Positions 53,660 through 61,208 of a stretch of 64,000 nt of DNA are shown in pieces. Under the pieces are notes generated by a model. That model did no database searches, had not been told where the DNA came from, and was given only the letters and a program-made list of their open reading frames with translations. A program made the translations under genes and the position numbers. How positions within the stretch are numbered: the stretch's first letter is position 1; each line of letters opens with the position of its first letter. The stretch comes from Colwellia sp. 39_35_sub15_T18 (GTDB lineage: Bacteria > Pseudomonadota > Gammaproteobacteria > Enterobacterales > Alteromonadaceae), in assembly GCA_002162675.1 (NCBI GenBank), contig MAAE01000032.1, positions 1-64,000 of the forward strand. The letters run 5' to 3'.

Positions 53660-54654
53660 TGACGACAGCAACGTTACCCAGCCATGTTAGTTTTATTAAC
53701 AGTGCAAGCTTTCAAAATTTTTATGAGTTATTTAAACCGAGCGAGCAAGATAAAAAATTTACCACCATTCTCGTTATTCTATTTGCGTTGTATTTTATTA
53801 TTGCGGTGATAGTGCCTTTTTTAGAGCAAGTAGAAGTGCCGCGTTCGGTAAAGGAGCAAGTTCCAGTACAGCTGGCTAGAATTGTTTTGAAAGAAAAACA
53901 ACTGCCTTTGCCAGAAAAGCCGAAAGAAATAATCGTTGAAGAGAAAAGAATTGCAGAAAAACCAGAAGAGCTAAAAACAGAGAAGCTTAAAGATGAACCG
54001 ATAACACCACCCACACCTTTATCGATAGAGAAAAGGCGAGATCTTGCCAAACAACAAGCTAAAACATCCGGCTTAGCGGCGATGAAAGATGAACTTTTTG
54101 CCATGCGTGAAGCTTTTGATGTTGTGCCAGCCGCTAAAACAACCTTGAGTAAAGAAAAATCGTCAGAAACTAAAATTAAACGCAAGTTACTCGCGGGGGC
54201 AGTAAATAAGCAAAGTACGACATTAAGTGCGGCTAAAACCTCACGAGTGGTCAATAGTGATGAATTAAGCACACGTAATACCCAACAAGTACGTCTTTCT
54301 GAAGAGGAAGTACTGGCAAGCACTGATGTGCTAGTAGCAGAGAGTTTGGCAGCGAGTAACTCTGGGCAACGCTCAGAAATGTCGTTACGACGTACTTTAG
54401 AGGCGCATAAATCACGCCTTTATGCTCGTTACAATCGGGCCTTGCGCAAAGACCCTTTTTTGCAAGGAAAGGTGTTATTTGAACTTGAAATTCAGCCTAA
54501 TGGTAACGTCAGTAAGGTTGACATTAAATCAAGTGAACTCAATAACGCTAAATTAGAGCGACAATTGTTAGTGATTTTACGGTCAATTACTTTTCCCACA
54601 GAGGATGTGGCGGTCATGGTCACTATTTGGGCGATTGATTTTTTACCGAGCTAA
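53659..54654 (+). CDS. TonB-like protein with AgmX/PglI-type C-terminal domain
   Basis: The 331-residue protein has one membrane helix ('FTTILVILFALYFIIAVIV', residues 35-53), a Pro/Glu/Lys-rich periplasmic stalk (70-130) and a C-terminal domain (about 245-331) with 'LYARYNRALRKDPFLQGKVL', 'FELEIQPNGNVSKVDIKSSE' and 'LVILRSITFP'. That last pattern (Y..L..P.LQGKV...I...G.V......S.....FP) is that of the AgmX/PglI tail in myxobacterial motility and secretion proteins. It probably carries the motor's force to outer-membrane parts. It is the last gene of the run. Confidence 0.85.
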   Translation: MTTATLPSHVSFINSASFQNFYELFKPSEQDKKFTTILVILFALYFIIAVIVPFLEQVEVPRSVKEQVPVQLARIVLKEKQLPLPEKPKEIIVEEKRIAEKPEELKTEKLKDEPITPPTPLSIEKRRDLAKQQAKTSGLAAMKDELFAMREAFDVVPAAKTTLSKEKSSETKIKRKLLAGAVNKQSTTLSAAKTSRVVNSDELSTRNTQQVRLSEEEVLASTDVLVAESLAASNSGQRSEMSLRRTLEAHKSRLYARYNRALRKDPFLQGKVLFELEIQPNGNVSKVDIKSSELNNAKLERQLLVILRSITFPTEDVAVMVTIWAIDFLPS

Positions 54655-54676
54655 TCAAAATAATGACTAAGTGGTA

Positions 54677-54716
54677 ATAAACTAACGTTAAGAACAGGCT
54701 TAACCGTTAGTTTATT
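54677..54716. terminator. Bidirectional terminator between the TonB-like gene and maf
   Basis: AATAAACTAACG pairs perfectly with CGTTAGTTTATT across a 16-base loop that itself can pair (GTTAAG/CTTAAC). It lies 22 bases after the TonB-like stop and downstream of the convergent maf gene. The T run is weak. Confidence 0.6.
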
Positions 54717-54765
54717 ATCGAACTCTTTATCGTGCTCTGCGTTTTGAGGGATTTTGGGGTATAAA

Positions 54766-55356
54766 TTAGCTTTGCTCAGCTAAGGTATCTACACCATGTT
54801 GTTTAAGTAAAGCTACTAATTTAATTAAGGGTAAACCAATCAGAGTATTGGGATCTTCCCCTTCAAGCTTTTTAAATAAGCAAATACCTAAACCTTCACT
54901 TTTAAAACTTCCAGCGCAGTTATAAGGTTGCTCCGCTTTTAAGTAGTTTTCTATGTCTGCTGGTGACAATTCATTGAAATGGACAACAAAAGGCTCTACT
55001 AACGACTTTACCGTATTGTTTGCGCTATCAAATACACATAACCCGGTATAGAAGGTGACAGCCTTATTACTAAACTTAGTTAGCTGCATTACGCCATTGT
55101 CAAAATTATGAGGTTTACCCAAAATTTCACCGTCACATACCGCTACTTGATCTGAGCCGATAATTAGCGCGTTGCTAAACTCATTGGCAACCGCCTTTGC
55201 TTTTTCAATGGCTAGGCGCTCCACTAAAGCTTGTGGTGTTTCGTTAACTAACGCGGTTTCGTCAATATTGGGTTTAGCACATTCAAAAGGTAGATTAAGT
55301 TTTTCTAAAATACTTTTCCGAAAAACAGAGGTAGAGCCCAAAACTAAAGTTTTCAT
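54766..55356 (-). CDS. maf: Maf-like nucleotide pyrophosphatase (YceF type)
   Basis: The 196-residue protein has 'LVLGSTSVFRKSILEKLNLP' (Maf start), 'KPNIDETALVNETPQALVER' and 'LIIGSDQVAVCDGEILGKPHN', with the SDQV motif, and 'GSFKSEGLG'. YceF proteins hydrolyse 7-methyl-GTP and so clear modified nucleotides; the paralogue YhdE acts on dTTP/UTP. The place next to yceD-rpmF, divergently transcribed, is that of yceF in E. coli. Confidence 0.92.
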   Translation of the reverse strand: MKTLVLGSTSVFRKSILEKLNLPFECAKPNIDETALVNETPQALVERLAIEKAKAVANEFSNALIIGSDQVAVCDGEILGKPHNFDNGVMQLTKFSNKAVTFYTGLCVFDSANNTVKSLVEPFVVHFNELSPADIENYLKAEQPYNCAGSFKSEGLGICLFKKLEGEDPNTLIGLPLIKLVALLKQHGVDTLAEQS

Positions 55357-55476
55357 AGTGATCCTTTAAAAGCGTATTATTTGTTCAATTATGATGAACA
55401 ATTAAGCTAAAATTATTATATACCTGCTATTATTGGGTCAATCTTTAGATTTTAAACGAAATAAGCTAATTTTCTT

Positions 55477-55505
55477 TTGACACTTGCCCTTAGGGGCTTT
55501 ATTAT
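55477..55505 (+). promoter_or_regulatory. Sigma-70 promoter of yceD-rpmF-plsX
   Basis: TTGACA (55477-55482), a 17-base spacer and TATTAT (55500-55505) form a near-consensus promoter. Transcription should begin about 55511-55513, only two to four bases before the yceD ATG at 55515, so the mRNA would be almost leaderless. Confidence 0.75.
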
Positions 55506-55514
55506 GCGCGCCTT

Positions 55515-56027
55515 ATGCAGAATCTTAAACTTCCGATAACAATTAGTCCAACCCGAAGTGCACAACGTAGACTTGTGTGTGAAGGTGTGTTTAAAATGTC
55601 GGAAATGACTAGGCTGCTTGCTGTCAGTGAAATTCGTAGTGAGCATGTTCAAGTTAGTGTTAAGTTTGATGTCGATGAACGTGGTTTGGCAGTAATGTCT
55701 GGCACAGCATCAACATTAGTTGCATTAACTTGTCAGCGGTGTAATGAGCTTTTTGATACTGAATTAAAAGTAGCTTTTACTTTTAGTCCAGCAAAAAATG
55801 AAGAAGCCGCTGAAAGTATTCCGTCATATTATGATGTAATAGAATTAAATGAAGATGGTGAAGTAAACTTGCGAGAGTTAGTGGAAGAAGAGTTGTTACT
55901 CATTATTCCATTAATTCCACGGCACGAAATCGAAGACTGCTCTGCTGATGCAGATAGTGTTTGGGGTGAATTGCCTGAAGAGCTTGAGAAACCGAATCCA
56001 TTTGACGTATTAAAACAATTTAAATAG
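55515..56027 (+). CDS. yceD: YceD (DUF177), 23S rRNA accumulation protein
   Basis: The 170-residue protein aligns well with E. coli YceD, from the first residues ('MQNLKLPITISPTRSAQRRL' against MQKVKLPLTLDP...) to 'GELPEELEKPNPFDVLKQFK'. It carries the cysteine pair in 'CQRCNELFDT' and an acidic C-terminal half. YceD is needed for normal 23S rRNA accumulation and is co-transcribed with rpmF. The N-terminal match confirms the start although there is no room for a ribosome binding site on the expected transcript. Confidence 0.93.
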   Translation: MQNLKLPITISPTRSAQRRLVCEGVFKMSEMTRLLAVSEIRSEHVQVSVKFDVDERGLAVMSGTASTLVALTCQRCNELFDTELKVAFTFSPAKNEEAAESIPSYYDVIELNEDGEVNLRELVEEELLLIIPLIPRHEIEDCSADADSVWGELPEELEKPNPFDVLKQFK

Positions 56028-56075
56028 TTAAACCGCATTTAGCTATTTAACTAATAACCGATTTAGGAGTAACTC

Positions 56076-56246
56076 ATGGCAGTTCAAAAGAGCAAAAAGT
56101 CTCGTTCAAGACGTGGCATGCGCCGTTCACATGATGCTTTAACAGCAGATAATTTATCAGTAGATCCAGTATCAGGTGAAACGCATCGTCGTCACCATGT
56201 AACAGCTGATGGCTTTTACAAAGGCGTTAAAGTAATCGCTAAATAA
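56076..56246 (+). CDS. rpmF: 50S ribosomal protein L32
   Basis: The 56-residue basic protein starts '[20 protein letters not shown]' and includes '[20 protein letters not shown]', which matches bacterial L32 (the variant without zinc-binding cysteines). TTAGGAG lies eight bases before the ATG. It follows yceD by 48 bases and precedes plsX, the order found throughout gammaproteobacteria. Confidence 0.96.
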   Translation: MAVQKSKKSRSRRGMRRSHDALTADNLSVDPVSGETHRRHHVTADGFYKGVKVIAK

Positions 56247-56274
56247 GCGACTTTACTTTAAATAGCGAATAAAT

Positions 56275-57330
56275 TTGAGCTTACATAGTTCAAATAATCT
56301 AACCTTAGCGTTAGATGTTATGGGGGGCGATAAAGGCCCCCTTGTAACGATCCCTTCTGCAATAATGGCAATCAAACAGATGCCGAATTTGCACCTCATT
56401 CTCTGTGGTGATGAACATATCATTACAACAGAGCTTGCTCGATTTAATATTTCCCCACAAGATTTATCACAACATCAACAGCTATCAATTTTTTCGACCT
56501 CACAAACCGTCGAAATGGATGATAAGCCTGCTTTTGCTTTACGTAATAAAAAAGATTCATCAATGCGAAAAGCGTTAGACTTAGTGAACGATGGTCAGGC
56601 ACAAGCTTGTGTTAGTGCCGGTAATACTGGCGCTTTATTCTCAATGGCACATTTTGTTTTAAAAACCTTACCTAGCGTTGAACGGCCAGCATTGATCTCT
56701 TCTTTGCCTACGCATGATGATGACAAACATGTCTTTATGCTTGATTTAGGCGCCAATGTTTTTTGTGATTCACATGTACTCTATCAGTTTGGTGTTATGG
56801 GCTCTGTTATGGCTCAGCAGGTAGATGGTATCGATAATCCTCGTATCGCGTTACTAAATATGGGTGAAGAAGCCATTAAAGGCAGTGACCATATAAAGCA
56901 GGCGGCACTTGAGTTAAGTGAGAATAAAGCCATTAATTATATTGGTTTTATTGAAGGCAGTGATATTTTTTCAAATAAAGCCGATGTTATCGTTTGTGAT
57001 GGTTTTGTTGGTAATGTTACCCTTAAAACTTGTGAAGGTGTTGCACGTTTAGTGTATAAAAAGTCTCAGAGCATTTTTAGTCAAAACTTATTAGTGAAAT
57101 TACTTACCACCCTAGTTAAGCCGAGCTTAAAAAAAGTGTTTAAATCGATGAACCCCGACCAGTATAACGGTGCAAGTTTGATAGGATTGCGCGGTATTGT
57201 GGTTAAAAGCCATGGCAATGCAAATTCTAGTGCTTTTTTCTCTGCCATAATGGAGGCCGTGAAAGAAGTAGAGCGACAGGTTCCTGAAAAAATTAAACAC
57301 TCTTTAGAGCAAGGTTTGTCGTCTCAGTAA
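56275..57330 (+). CDS. plsX: Phosphate acyltransferase PlsX
   Basis: The 351-residue enzyme makes acyl-phosphate from acyl-ACP for phospholipid synthesis. 'LTLALDVMGGDKGPLVTIPS', 'QACVSAGNTGALFSMAHFVL', 'MLDLGANVFCDSHVLYQF' and 'VVKSHGNANSSAFFSAI' are family signatures. The start codon is a TTG (56275), in place with the E. coli N-terminus; no ATG is available nearby. The next gene is fabD, and the fabH gene that usually stands between them is missing. Confidence 0.93.
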   Translation: MSLHSSNNLTLALDVMGGDKGPLVTIPSAIMAIKQMPNLHLILCGDEHIITTELARFNISPQDLSQHQQLSIFSTSQTVEMDDKPAFALRNKKDSSMRKALDLVNDGQAQACVSAGNTGALFSMAHFVLKTLPSVERPALISSLPTHDDDKHVFMLDLGANVFCDSHVLYQFGVMGSVMAQQVDGIDNPRIALLNMGEEAIKGSDHIKQAALELSENKAINYIGFIEGSDIFSNKADVIVCDGFVGNVTLKTCEGVARLVYKKSQSIFSQNLLVKLLTTLVKPSLKKVFKSMNPDQYNGASLIGLRGIVVKSHGNANSSAFFSAIMEAVKEVERQVPEKIKHSLEQGLSSQ

Positions 57331-57365
57331 TACCATTTGGATCACTTAGTTAGTGCAATTGGTAT
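57330..57365 (-). repeat. 36-bp derivative of the 1062-1221 element
   Basis: The element begins ATACCATTTGGATCACTT and ends GTGCAATTGGTAT, so the ends mirror each other. The 26 bases 57340-57365 are the exact reverse complement of 1062-1087. It seems an internal deletion form of the 160-bp element, left between the plsX stop and fabD. Confidence 0.75.
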
Positions 57366-57419
57366 AAAATTATTAATTTTTAAATAGATAAAAATAATTA
57401 AAAAGAGAAGTTACATTAT

Positions 57420-58370
57420 ATGCAAAATATATCTTCACAAAGCAATTTAGCTTTTGTTTTTCCAGGACAAGGTTCGCAAGCTGTCGCAATGTTAAGCGAT
57501 TTTAGCGACAATGATATTGTTCAAAATACTTTTAAAGAGGCATCCGCTGCTCTAGGCTACGATTTATGGCAATTAATTGCTCAAGGCCCAGCCGAGAAAC
57601 TAAATCAAACTAACTTTACACAGCCAGCACTATTAACGGCAAGTGTTGCTTTATGGCGTGTTTGGCAAGCAGAGTCAGAGCTTATGCCTACCGTCTTAGC
57701 AGGCCATAGCTTAGGTGAATATTCCGCGCTTGTTTGTGCTGAGGTGATGTCATTAGCCGAAGGCGTGAAATTAGTTGAAAAACGTGGTGAATATATGCAG
57801 GCATGTGTTCCTGCTGGTATTGGCGCAATGGCAGCCGTTATTGGTTTAGATGATCAAGCCATTATTGATGCTTGTCAGCAAGCACAAGCAGCTGAAGTTG
57901 TCGCTGCGGTTAATTTTAACTCTCCGGGGCAAGTTGTTATTGCGGGTCATAAAGCCGCAGTTGAGCGCGCTGGTGAGCTATGTAAAGCAGCAGGTGCAAA
58001 ACGCGTGTTACCCTTACCTGTTAGTGTCCCTTCTCACTGTGCATTAATGACTGATGCGGCTGATAAATTGGCGGCTGATCTTGAAAACATCATTTTCAAG
58101 ACACCAAAAATAAATGTTGTTAATAATGTTGATGTGGCTGTTGAAACTACAGGTGAAGCAATTAAATTAGCCTTGATTAAACAGCTGTATAGCCCCGTTC
58201 GCTGGAGTGAAACAATAACGAAACTTGGTGAGCAAGGTGTTACTCAAATGATTGAAGTAGGGCCAGGTAAAGTATTGCAAGGTTTAGTTAAACGCATTAA
58301 TAAAGGTATTAGCTGTGTGTCATTTAATAGTGACGTCACTTTAGCTAAAGCCAAAGAGTTAACGCAATAA
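57420..58370 (+). CDS. fabD: Malonyl-CoA:ACP transacylase
   Basis: The 316-residue enzyme moves malonyl from CoA to ACP. 'FVFPGQGSQAVAMLSDF', 'QPALLTASVALWRVWQ', the nucleophile in 'LAGHSLGEYSALVCA' (Ser near 92), 'MAAVIGLDDQ' and the His region 'LPVSVPSHCALM' are present. It lies in the fab cluster, fed by acetyl-CoA carboxylase products, and precedes fabG by 65 bases. Confidence 0.95.
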   Translation: MQNISSQSNLAFVFPGQGSQAVAMLSDFSDNDIVQNTFKEASAALGYDLWQLIAQGPAEKLNQTNFTQPALLTASVALWRVWQAESELMPTVLAGHSLGEYSALVCAEVMSLAEGVKLVEKRGEYMQACVPAGIGAMAAVIGLDDQAIIDACQQAQAAEVVAAVNFNSPGQVVIAGHKAAVERAGELCKAAGAKRVLPLPVSVPSHCALMTDAADKLAADLENIIFKTPKINVVNNVDVAVETTGEAIKLALIKQLYSPVRWSETITKLGEQGVTQMIEVGPGKVLQGLVKRINKGISCVSFNSDVTLAKAKELTQ

Positions 58371-58435
58371 TTAACGCAGTAAAGTTGATTTAAAGTTGAT
58401 TTAAAATAACAAATTAAGCACAAATAGGAATTAAT

Positions 58436-59182
58436 ATGTTTTCATTAACAGGAAAGGTTGCGCTGGTAACAGGTGCAAGCCGTGGTATTGGCAGAGCTAT
58501 CGCCATTCAATTACAAACACTAGGTGCTACCGTTATTGGTACTGCTACTTCTGAGCATGGCGCAGATAAAATAGCGGATTATTTAGGCTCTGGTGATTCA
58601 AAAGGTATGGGCTTAGTTCTTAATGTCACTAATGATGATTCAATAGCTGCTATGTTTACAGTGATTAAAGAGGTTCATGGTGGCATTGATATTTTAGTGA
58701 ACAACGCGGGTATTACTCGTGATAATTTGTTTATGCGTATGAAAGATGATGAGTGGCAAGATATTATTAACACTAACTTAACCTCTGTTTTTAAGGTAAG
58801 TAAAGCGGCTATTCGTCCCATGATGAAAAAACGTAATGGTCGAATCATCAATATAGGCTCAGTTGTGGGTTCTATGGGGAATGCTGGGCAAGTTAACTAT
58901 GCAACGGCAAAAGCGGGTTTACTTGGTTTTACTAAGTCATTAGCCCGTGAAATCGCCTCACGTGGTATTACTGTTAACACTATTGCTCCAGGTTTTATTG
59001 ATACCGATATGACACAAACATTAACCGATGAGCAAAAAGAAGGGATTTTTTCTCAAGTACCCGCTAATCGTTTAGGTAAACCAGAAGAAATAGCCAGCAC
59101 TGTTGCCTTTTTAGCATCAGATGCAGCAGCTTATATCACTGGGGAAACCATCCATGTAAATGGTGGTATGTATATGGTGTAA
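58436..59182 (+). CDS. fabG: 3-oxoacyl-ACP reductase
   Basis: The 248-residue SDR reduces 3-oxoacyl-ACP with NADPH. 'VALVTGASRGIGRAIAIQL', 'LVNNAGITRDNLFMRMKDD', the Ser in 'INIGSVVGSMGN' and 'YATAKAGLLGFTKSLA' (Tyr-Lys) are all there, as is the C-terminal 'GETIHVNGGMYMV'. TAGGAATTAAT precedes the ATG. A hairpin AAGCCTT/AAGGCTT sits just at its stop and may reduce read-through to acpP. Confidence 0.96.
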   Translation: MFSLTGKVALVTGASRGIGRAIAIQLQTLGATVIGTATSEHGADKIADYLGSGDSKGMGLVLNVTNDDSIAAMFTVIKEVHGGIDILVNNAGITRDNLFMRMKDDEWQDIINTNLTSVFKVSKAAIRPMMKKRNGRIINIGSVVGSMGNAGQVNYATAKAGLLGFTKSLAREIASRGITVNTIAPGFIDTDMTQTLTDEQKEGIFSQVPANRLGKPEEIASTVAFLASDAAAYITGETIHVNGGMYMV

Positions 59183-59242
59183 GCCTTTAAACTTAAGGCT
59201 TCACATTGTTAATTTGTTTTTATTTTAAGCAAAGTAATAGAA

Positions 59243-59301
59243 GTCAACAGGTTAGACCACGTAAAAAATCTAACTTCAGGCTTGCAAGGCGAGCTGTTGA
59301 C
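59243..59301 (+). other. Structured acpP leader
   Basis: GTCAACAG (59243-59250) pairs with CTGTTGAC (59294-59301), and inside this GTTAGA (59251-59256) pairs with TCTAAC (59269-59274). All pairs are perfect and the two stems stack. It ends 56 bases before the acpP start. It may be a cis-regulatory fold or a stabiliser of the abundant acpP message. Confidence 0.5.
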
Positions 59302-59357
59302 GAATAAACTACACGCAATTTGAAAAACTGCACTTTCAGTAAGTAAAGGGAAAAAAA

Positions 59358-59591
59358 ATGAGTACTATCGAAGAACGCGTAAAAAAAATCACTATTGAAC
59401 AATTAGGTGTTAGTGAAGCAGAAGTTAAAACTGATTCATCTTTTGTTGATGACTTAGGTGCTGATTCATTGGATACAGTAGAATTAGTTATGGCGTTAGA
59501 AGAAGAATTTGATACTGAGATTCCTGACGAAGAAGCTGAAAAAATTACTACAGTTCAAGCAGCAATCGATTACGTTACTGCTAACCAGTAA
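59358..59591 (+). CDS. acpP: Acyl carrier protein
   Basis: The 77-residue acidic protein has the phosphopantetheine site in '[20 protein letters not shown]' (Ser near 37) and is almost the same length and sequence as E. coli AcpP. It carries growing acyl chains among the Fab enzymes. AAAGGGAAAAAAA precedes the ATG. A terminator at 59646 follows. Confidence 0.97.
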   Translation: MSTIEERVKKITIEQLGVSEAEVKTDSSFVDDLGADSLDTVELVMALEEEFDTEIPDEEAEKITTVQAAIDYVTANQ

Positions 59592-59645
59592 TTACTCATA
59601 AGTAATTATTAATTACGTTAAAGCGTAATTTGAAAAAATATAATT

Positions 59646-59688
59646 GAAAAAGGGCGGTATACTTATCATTTAAGTGACCGCTTTTTTT
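59646..59688 (+). terminator. Terminator after acpP
   Basis: AAAAAGGGCGGT and ACCGCTTTTTTT form an imperfect stem with a loop that can pair again (ACTTATC.TTTAAGT). The T run makes it a credible rho-independent terminator, which allows high acpP expression separate from fabF. Confidence 0.75.
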
Positions 59689-59738
59689 ATATCTGTTGTT
59701 TGTAGCAATAGGACTAATTTTTTAAGAGGTAGGAAGCG

Positions 59739-60974
59739 ATGAGACGTGTTGTAGTTACCGGTCTTGGTATGCTTAGCCCATTAGGCAATACACCTGAGGC
59801 AACTTGGGAGAACTTACTGCTTGGTAAAAGCGGTATCAGTAATATGGACCATTTTGATACATCAGAGTACACCACTAAATTTGCCGGTTTGGTCAAAGAC
59901 TTTGATGCGCAAAACTATATGGAAAGAAAAGAAGCCAAAAAAATGGATCTTTTTATTCAATATGGTGTTGCTGCTGGCGTACAAGCATTTAAAGACTCGG
60001 GTCTTGAAGTGAACGATGACAATGCCCCACGCATTGGTGTTGCTGTTGGCTCAGGTATTGGTGGTTTAGGTTTGATTGAACAAAACCATGAAAAAATGCT
60101 AAAAACAGGCACGCCTAAAAAATTATCACCCTTTTTTGTTCCTTCAACCATTATTAATATGATTTCTGGTCACTTATCTATTATGTTTGGCTTACAAGGT
60201 CCTAACATATCTATTACTACCGCTTGTACTAGTGGTGTTCATAATATTGGTCATGCAGCCCGTATGATTGCTTACGGTGATGCTGATGCTATGGTTGCTG
60301 GTGGCGCTGAAAAAGCCTCTACGACATTAGGCATGGGTGGTTTTGGTGCTGCACGTGCTTTATCTAGACGAAATGACGATCCGCAAGCGGCTTCTCGTCC
60401 TTGGGATAAAGACCGTGATGGTTTTGTCTTAGGCGATGGTGCTGGTGTTGTAGTTGTTGAAGAATATGAACATGCTAAAGCACGTGGTGCAAAAATTTAT
60501 GCTGAACTTGTTGGTTTTGGTATGAGTGGTGATGCCTATCACATGACCTCGCCACCTGCTGATGGTGCAGGCGCTGCTCGTGCCATGGTTAATGCCCTTA
60601 ATGACGCTAAGTTAAATGCTAACCAAGTTGGCTATATTAATGCGCATGGTACCTCGACGCCTGCGGGTGATATTGCTGAAACTAATGCCGTGAAGTCGGT
60701 TTTTGGCGCAGATGCTTATAACGTATTAATGGGCTCGACTAAATCCATGACGGGTCACTTGTTGGGTGCTGCGGGTGCCGTTGAGGCTATTTTCAGTATT
60801 CAAGCCTTAACGAATAGTGTTGTACCACCAACGATAAACTTAGATAATCCCGGTGAAGGCTGTGATTTAGACTATATTCGCGGCGAAGCTCGTGACATTG
60901 AGTTAGATTATGTTTTATGTAATTCATTTGGTTTTGGCGGCACAAACGGCTCGTTAATATTTAAAAAGATTTAA
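59739..60974 (+). CDS. fabF: 3-oxoacyl-ACP synthase II
   Basis: The 411-residue condensing enzyme has the active Cys in '[20 protein letters not shown]', the His residues in '[20 protein letters not shown]' and '[20 protein letters not shown]', and '[14 protein letters not shown]' at the end. FabF also elongates C16:1 to C18:1, which helps membrane fluidity in the cold. AAGAGGTAGGAAGCG precedes the ATG. A small GGACT-AA-AGTCC hairpin and then a full terminator follow. Confidence 0.96.
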   Translation: MRRVVVTGLGMLSPLGNTPEATWENLLLGKSGISNMDHFDTSEYTTKFAGLVKDFDAQNYMERKEAKKMDLFIQYGVAAGVQAFKDSGLEVNDDNAPRIGVAVGSGIGGLGLIEQNHEKMLKTGTPKKLSPFFVPSTIINMISGHLSIMFGLQGPNISITTACTSGVHNIGHAARMIAYGDADAMVAGGAEKASTTLGMGGFGAARALSRRNDDPQAASRPWDKDRDGFVLGDGAGVVVVEEYEHAKARGAKIYAELVGFGMSGDAYHMTSPPADGAGAARAMVNALNDAKLNANQVGYINAHGTSTPAGDIAETNAVKSVFGADAYNVLMGSTKSMTGHLLGAAGAVEAIFSIQALTNSVVPPTINLDNPGEGCDLDYIRGEARDIELDYVLCNSFGFGGTNGSLIFKKI

Positions 60975-61010
60975 GTTGACGGACTAAAGTCCGAGCGACA
61001 AAATGGACAG

Positions 61011-61053
61011 CCTGAATACTTAGCTTTTTGTGACAGTATTCAGGTTTTTTTAT
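61011..61053 (+). terminator. Terminator after fabF
   Basis: CCTGAATACT and AGTATTCAGG pair perfectly across a 14-base loop and are followed by TTTTTTT. This is a strong rho-independent terminator for the fab cluster. Confidence 0.9.
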
Positions 61054-61073
61054 TTAAAGGGTTTGCAAAACTG

Positions 61074-61176
61074 TTTACCACCGAGCCGCGATGCTCCACA
61101 GAGGGCTCTTCGAGCCTACACAGAGACTTTATTATGCTCGGTGTAATGCAGTGACCTCGGTGATCTCTGTGGTGAA
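61074..61176 (-). repeat. Short inverted-repeat element, family 2, copy D
   Basis: In the same orientation as copy C: TTTACCACCGAG at the left and CTCTGTGGTGAA at the right, with GAGGGCTCTTCGAGCC inside and a middle section (TTATGCTCGGTGTAAT) not in copy C. It ends 32 bases before the pabC start, and its end flank AATATTTTTAAGGTGAAT matches the flank of copy C. Confidence 0.85.
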
Positions 61177-61208
61177 TATTTTTAAGGTGAATAAAAAACA
61201 AGGATTTA

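Noticed and set aside
53721-54323. 200-residue open frame antisense to the TonB-like gene
   Set aside because: It mirrors the Lys/Glu/Pro-rich stalk coding and has Ser/Phe-rich composition without any protein motif.
59821-60151. Small open frames inside fabF
   Set aside because: They are out-of-frame shadows of a well-conserved gene without start signals.
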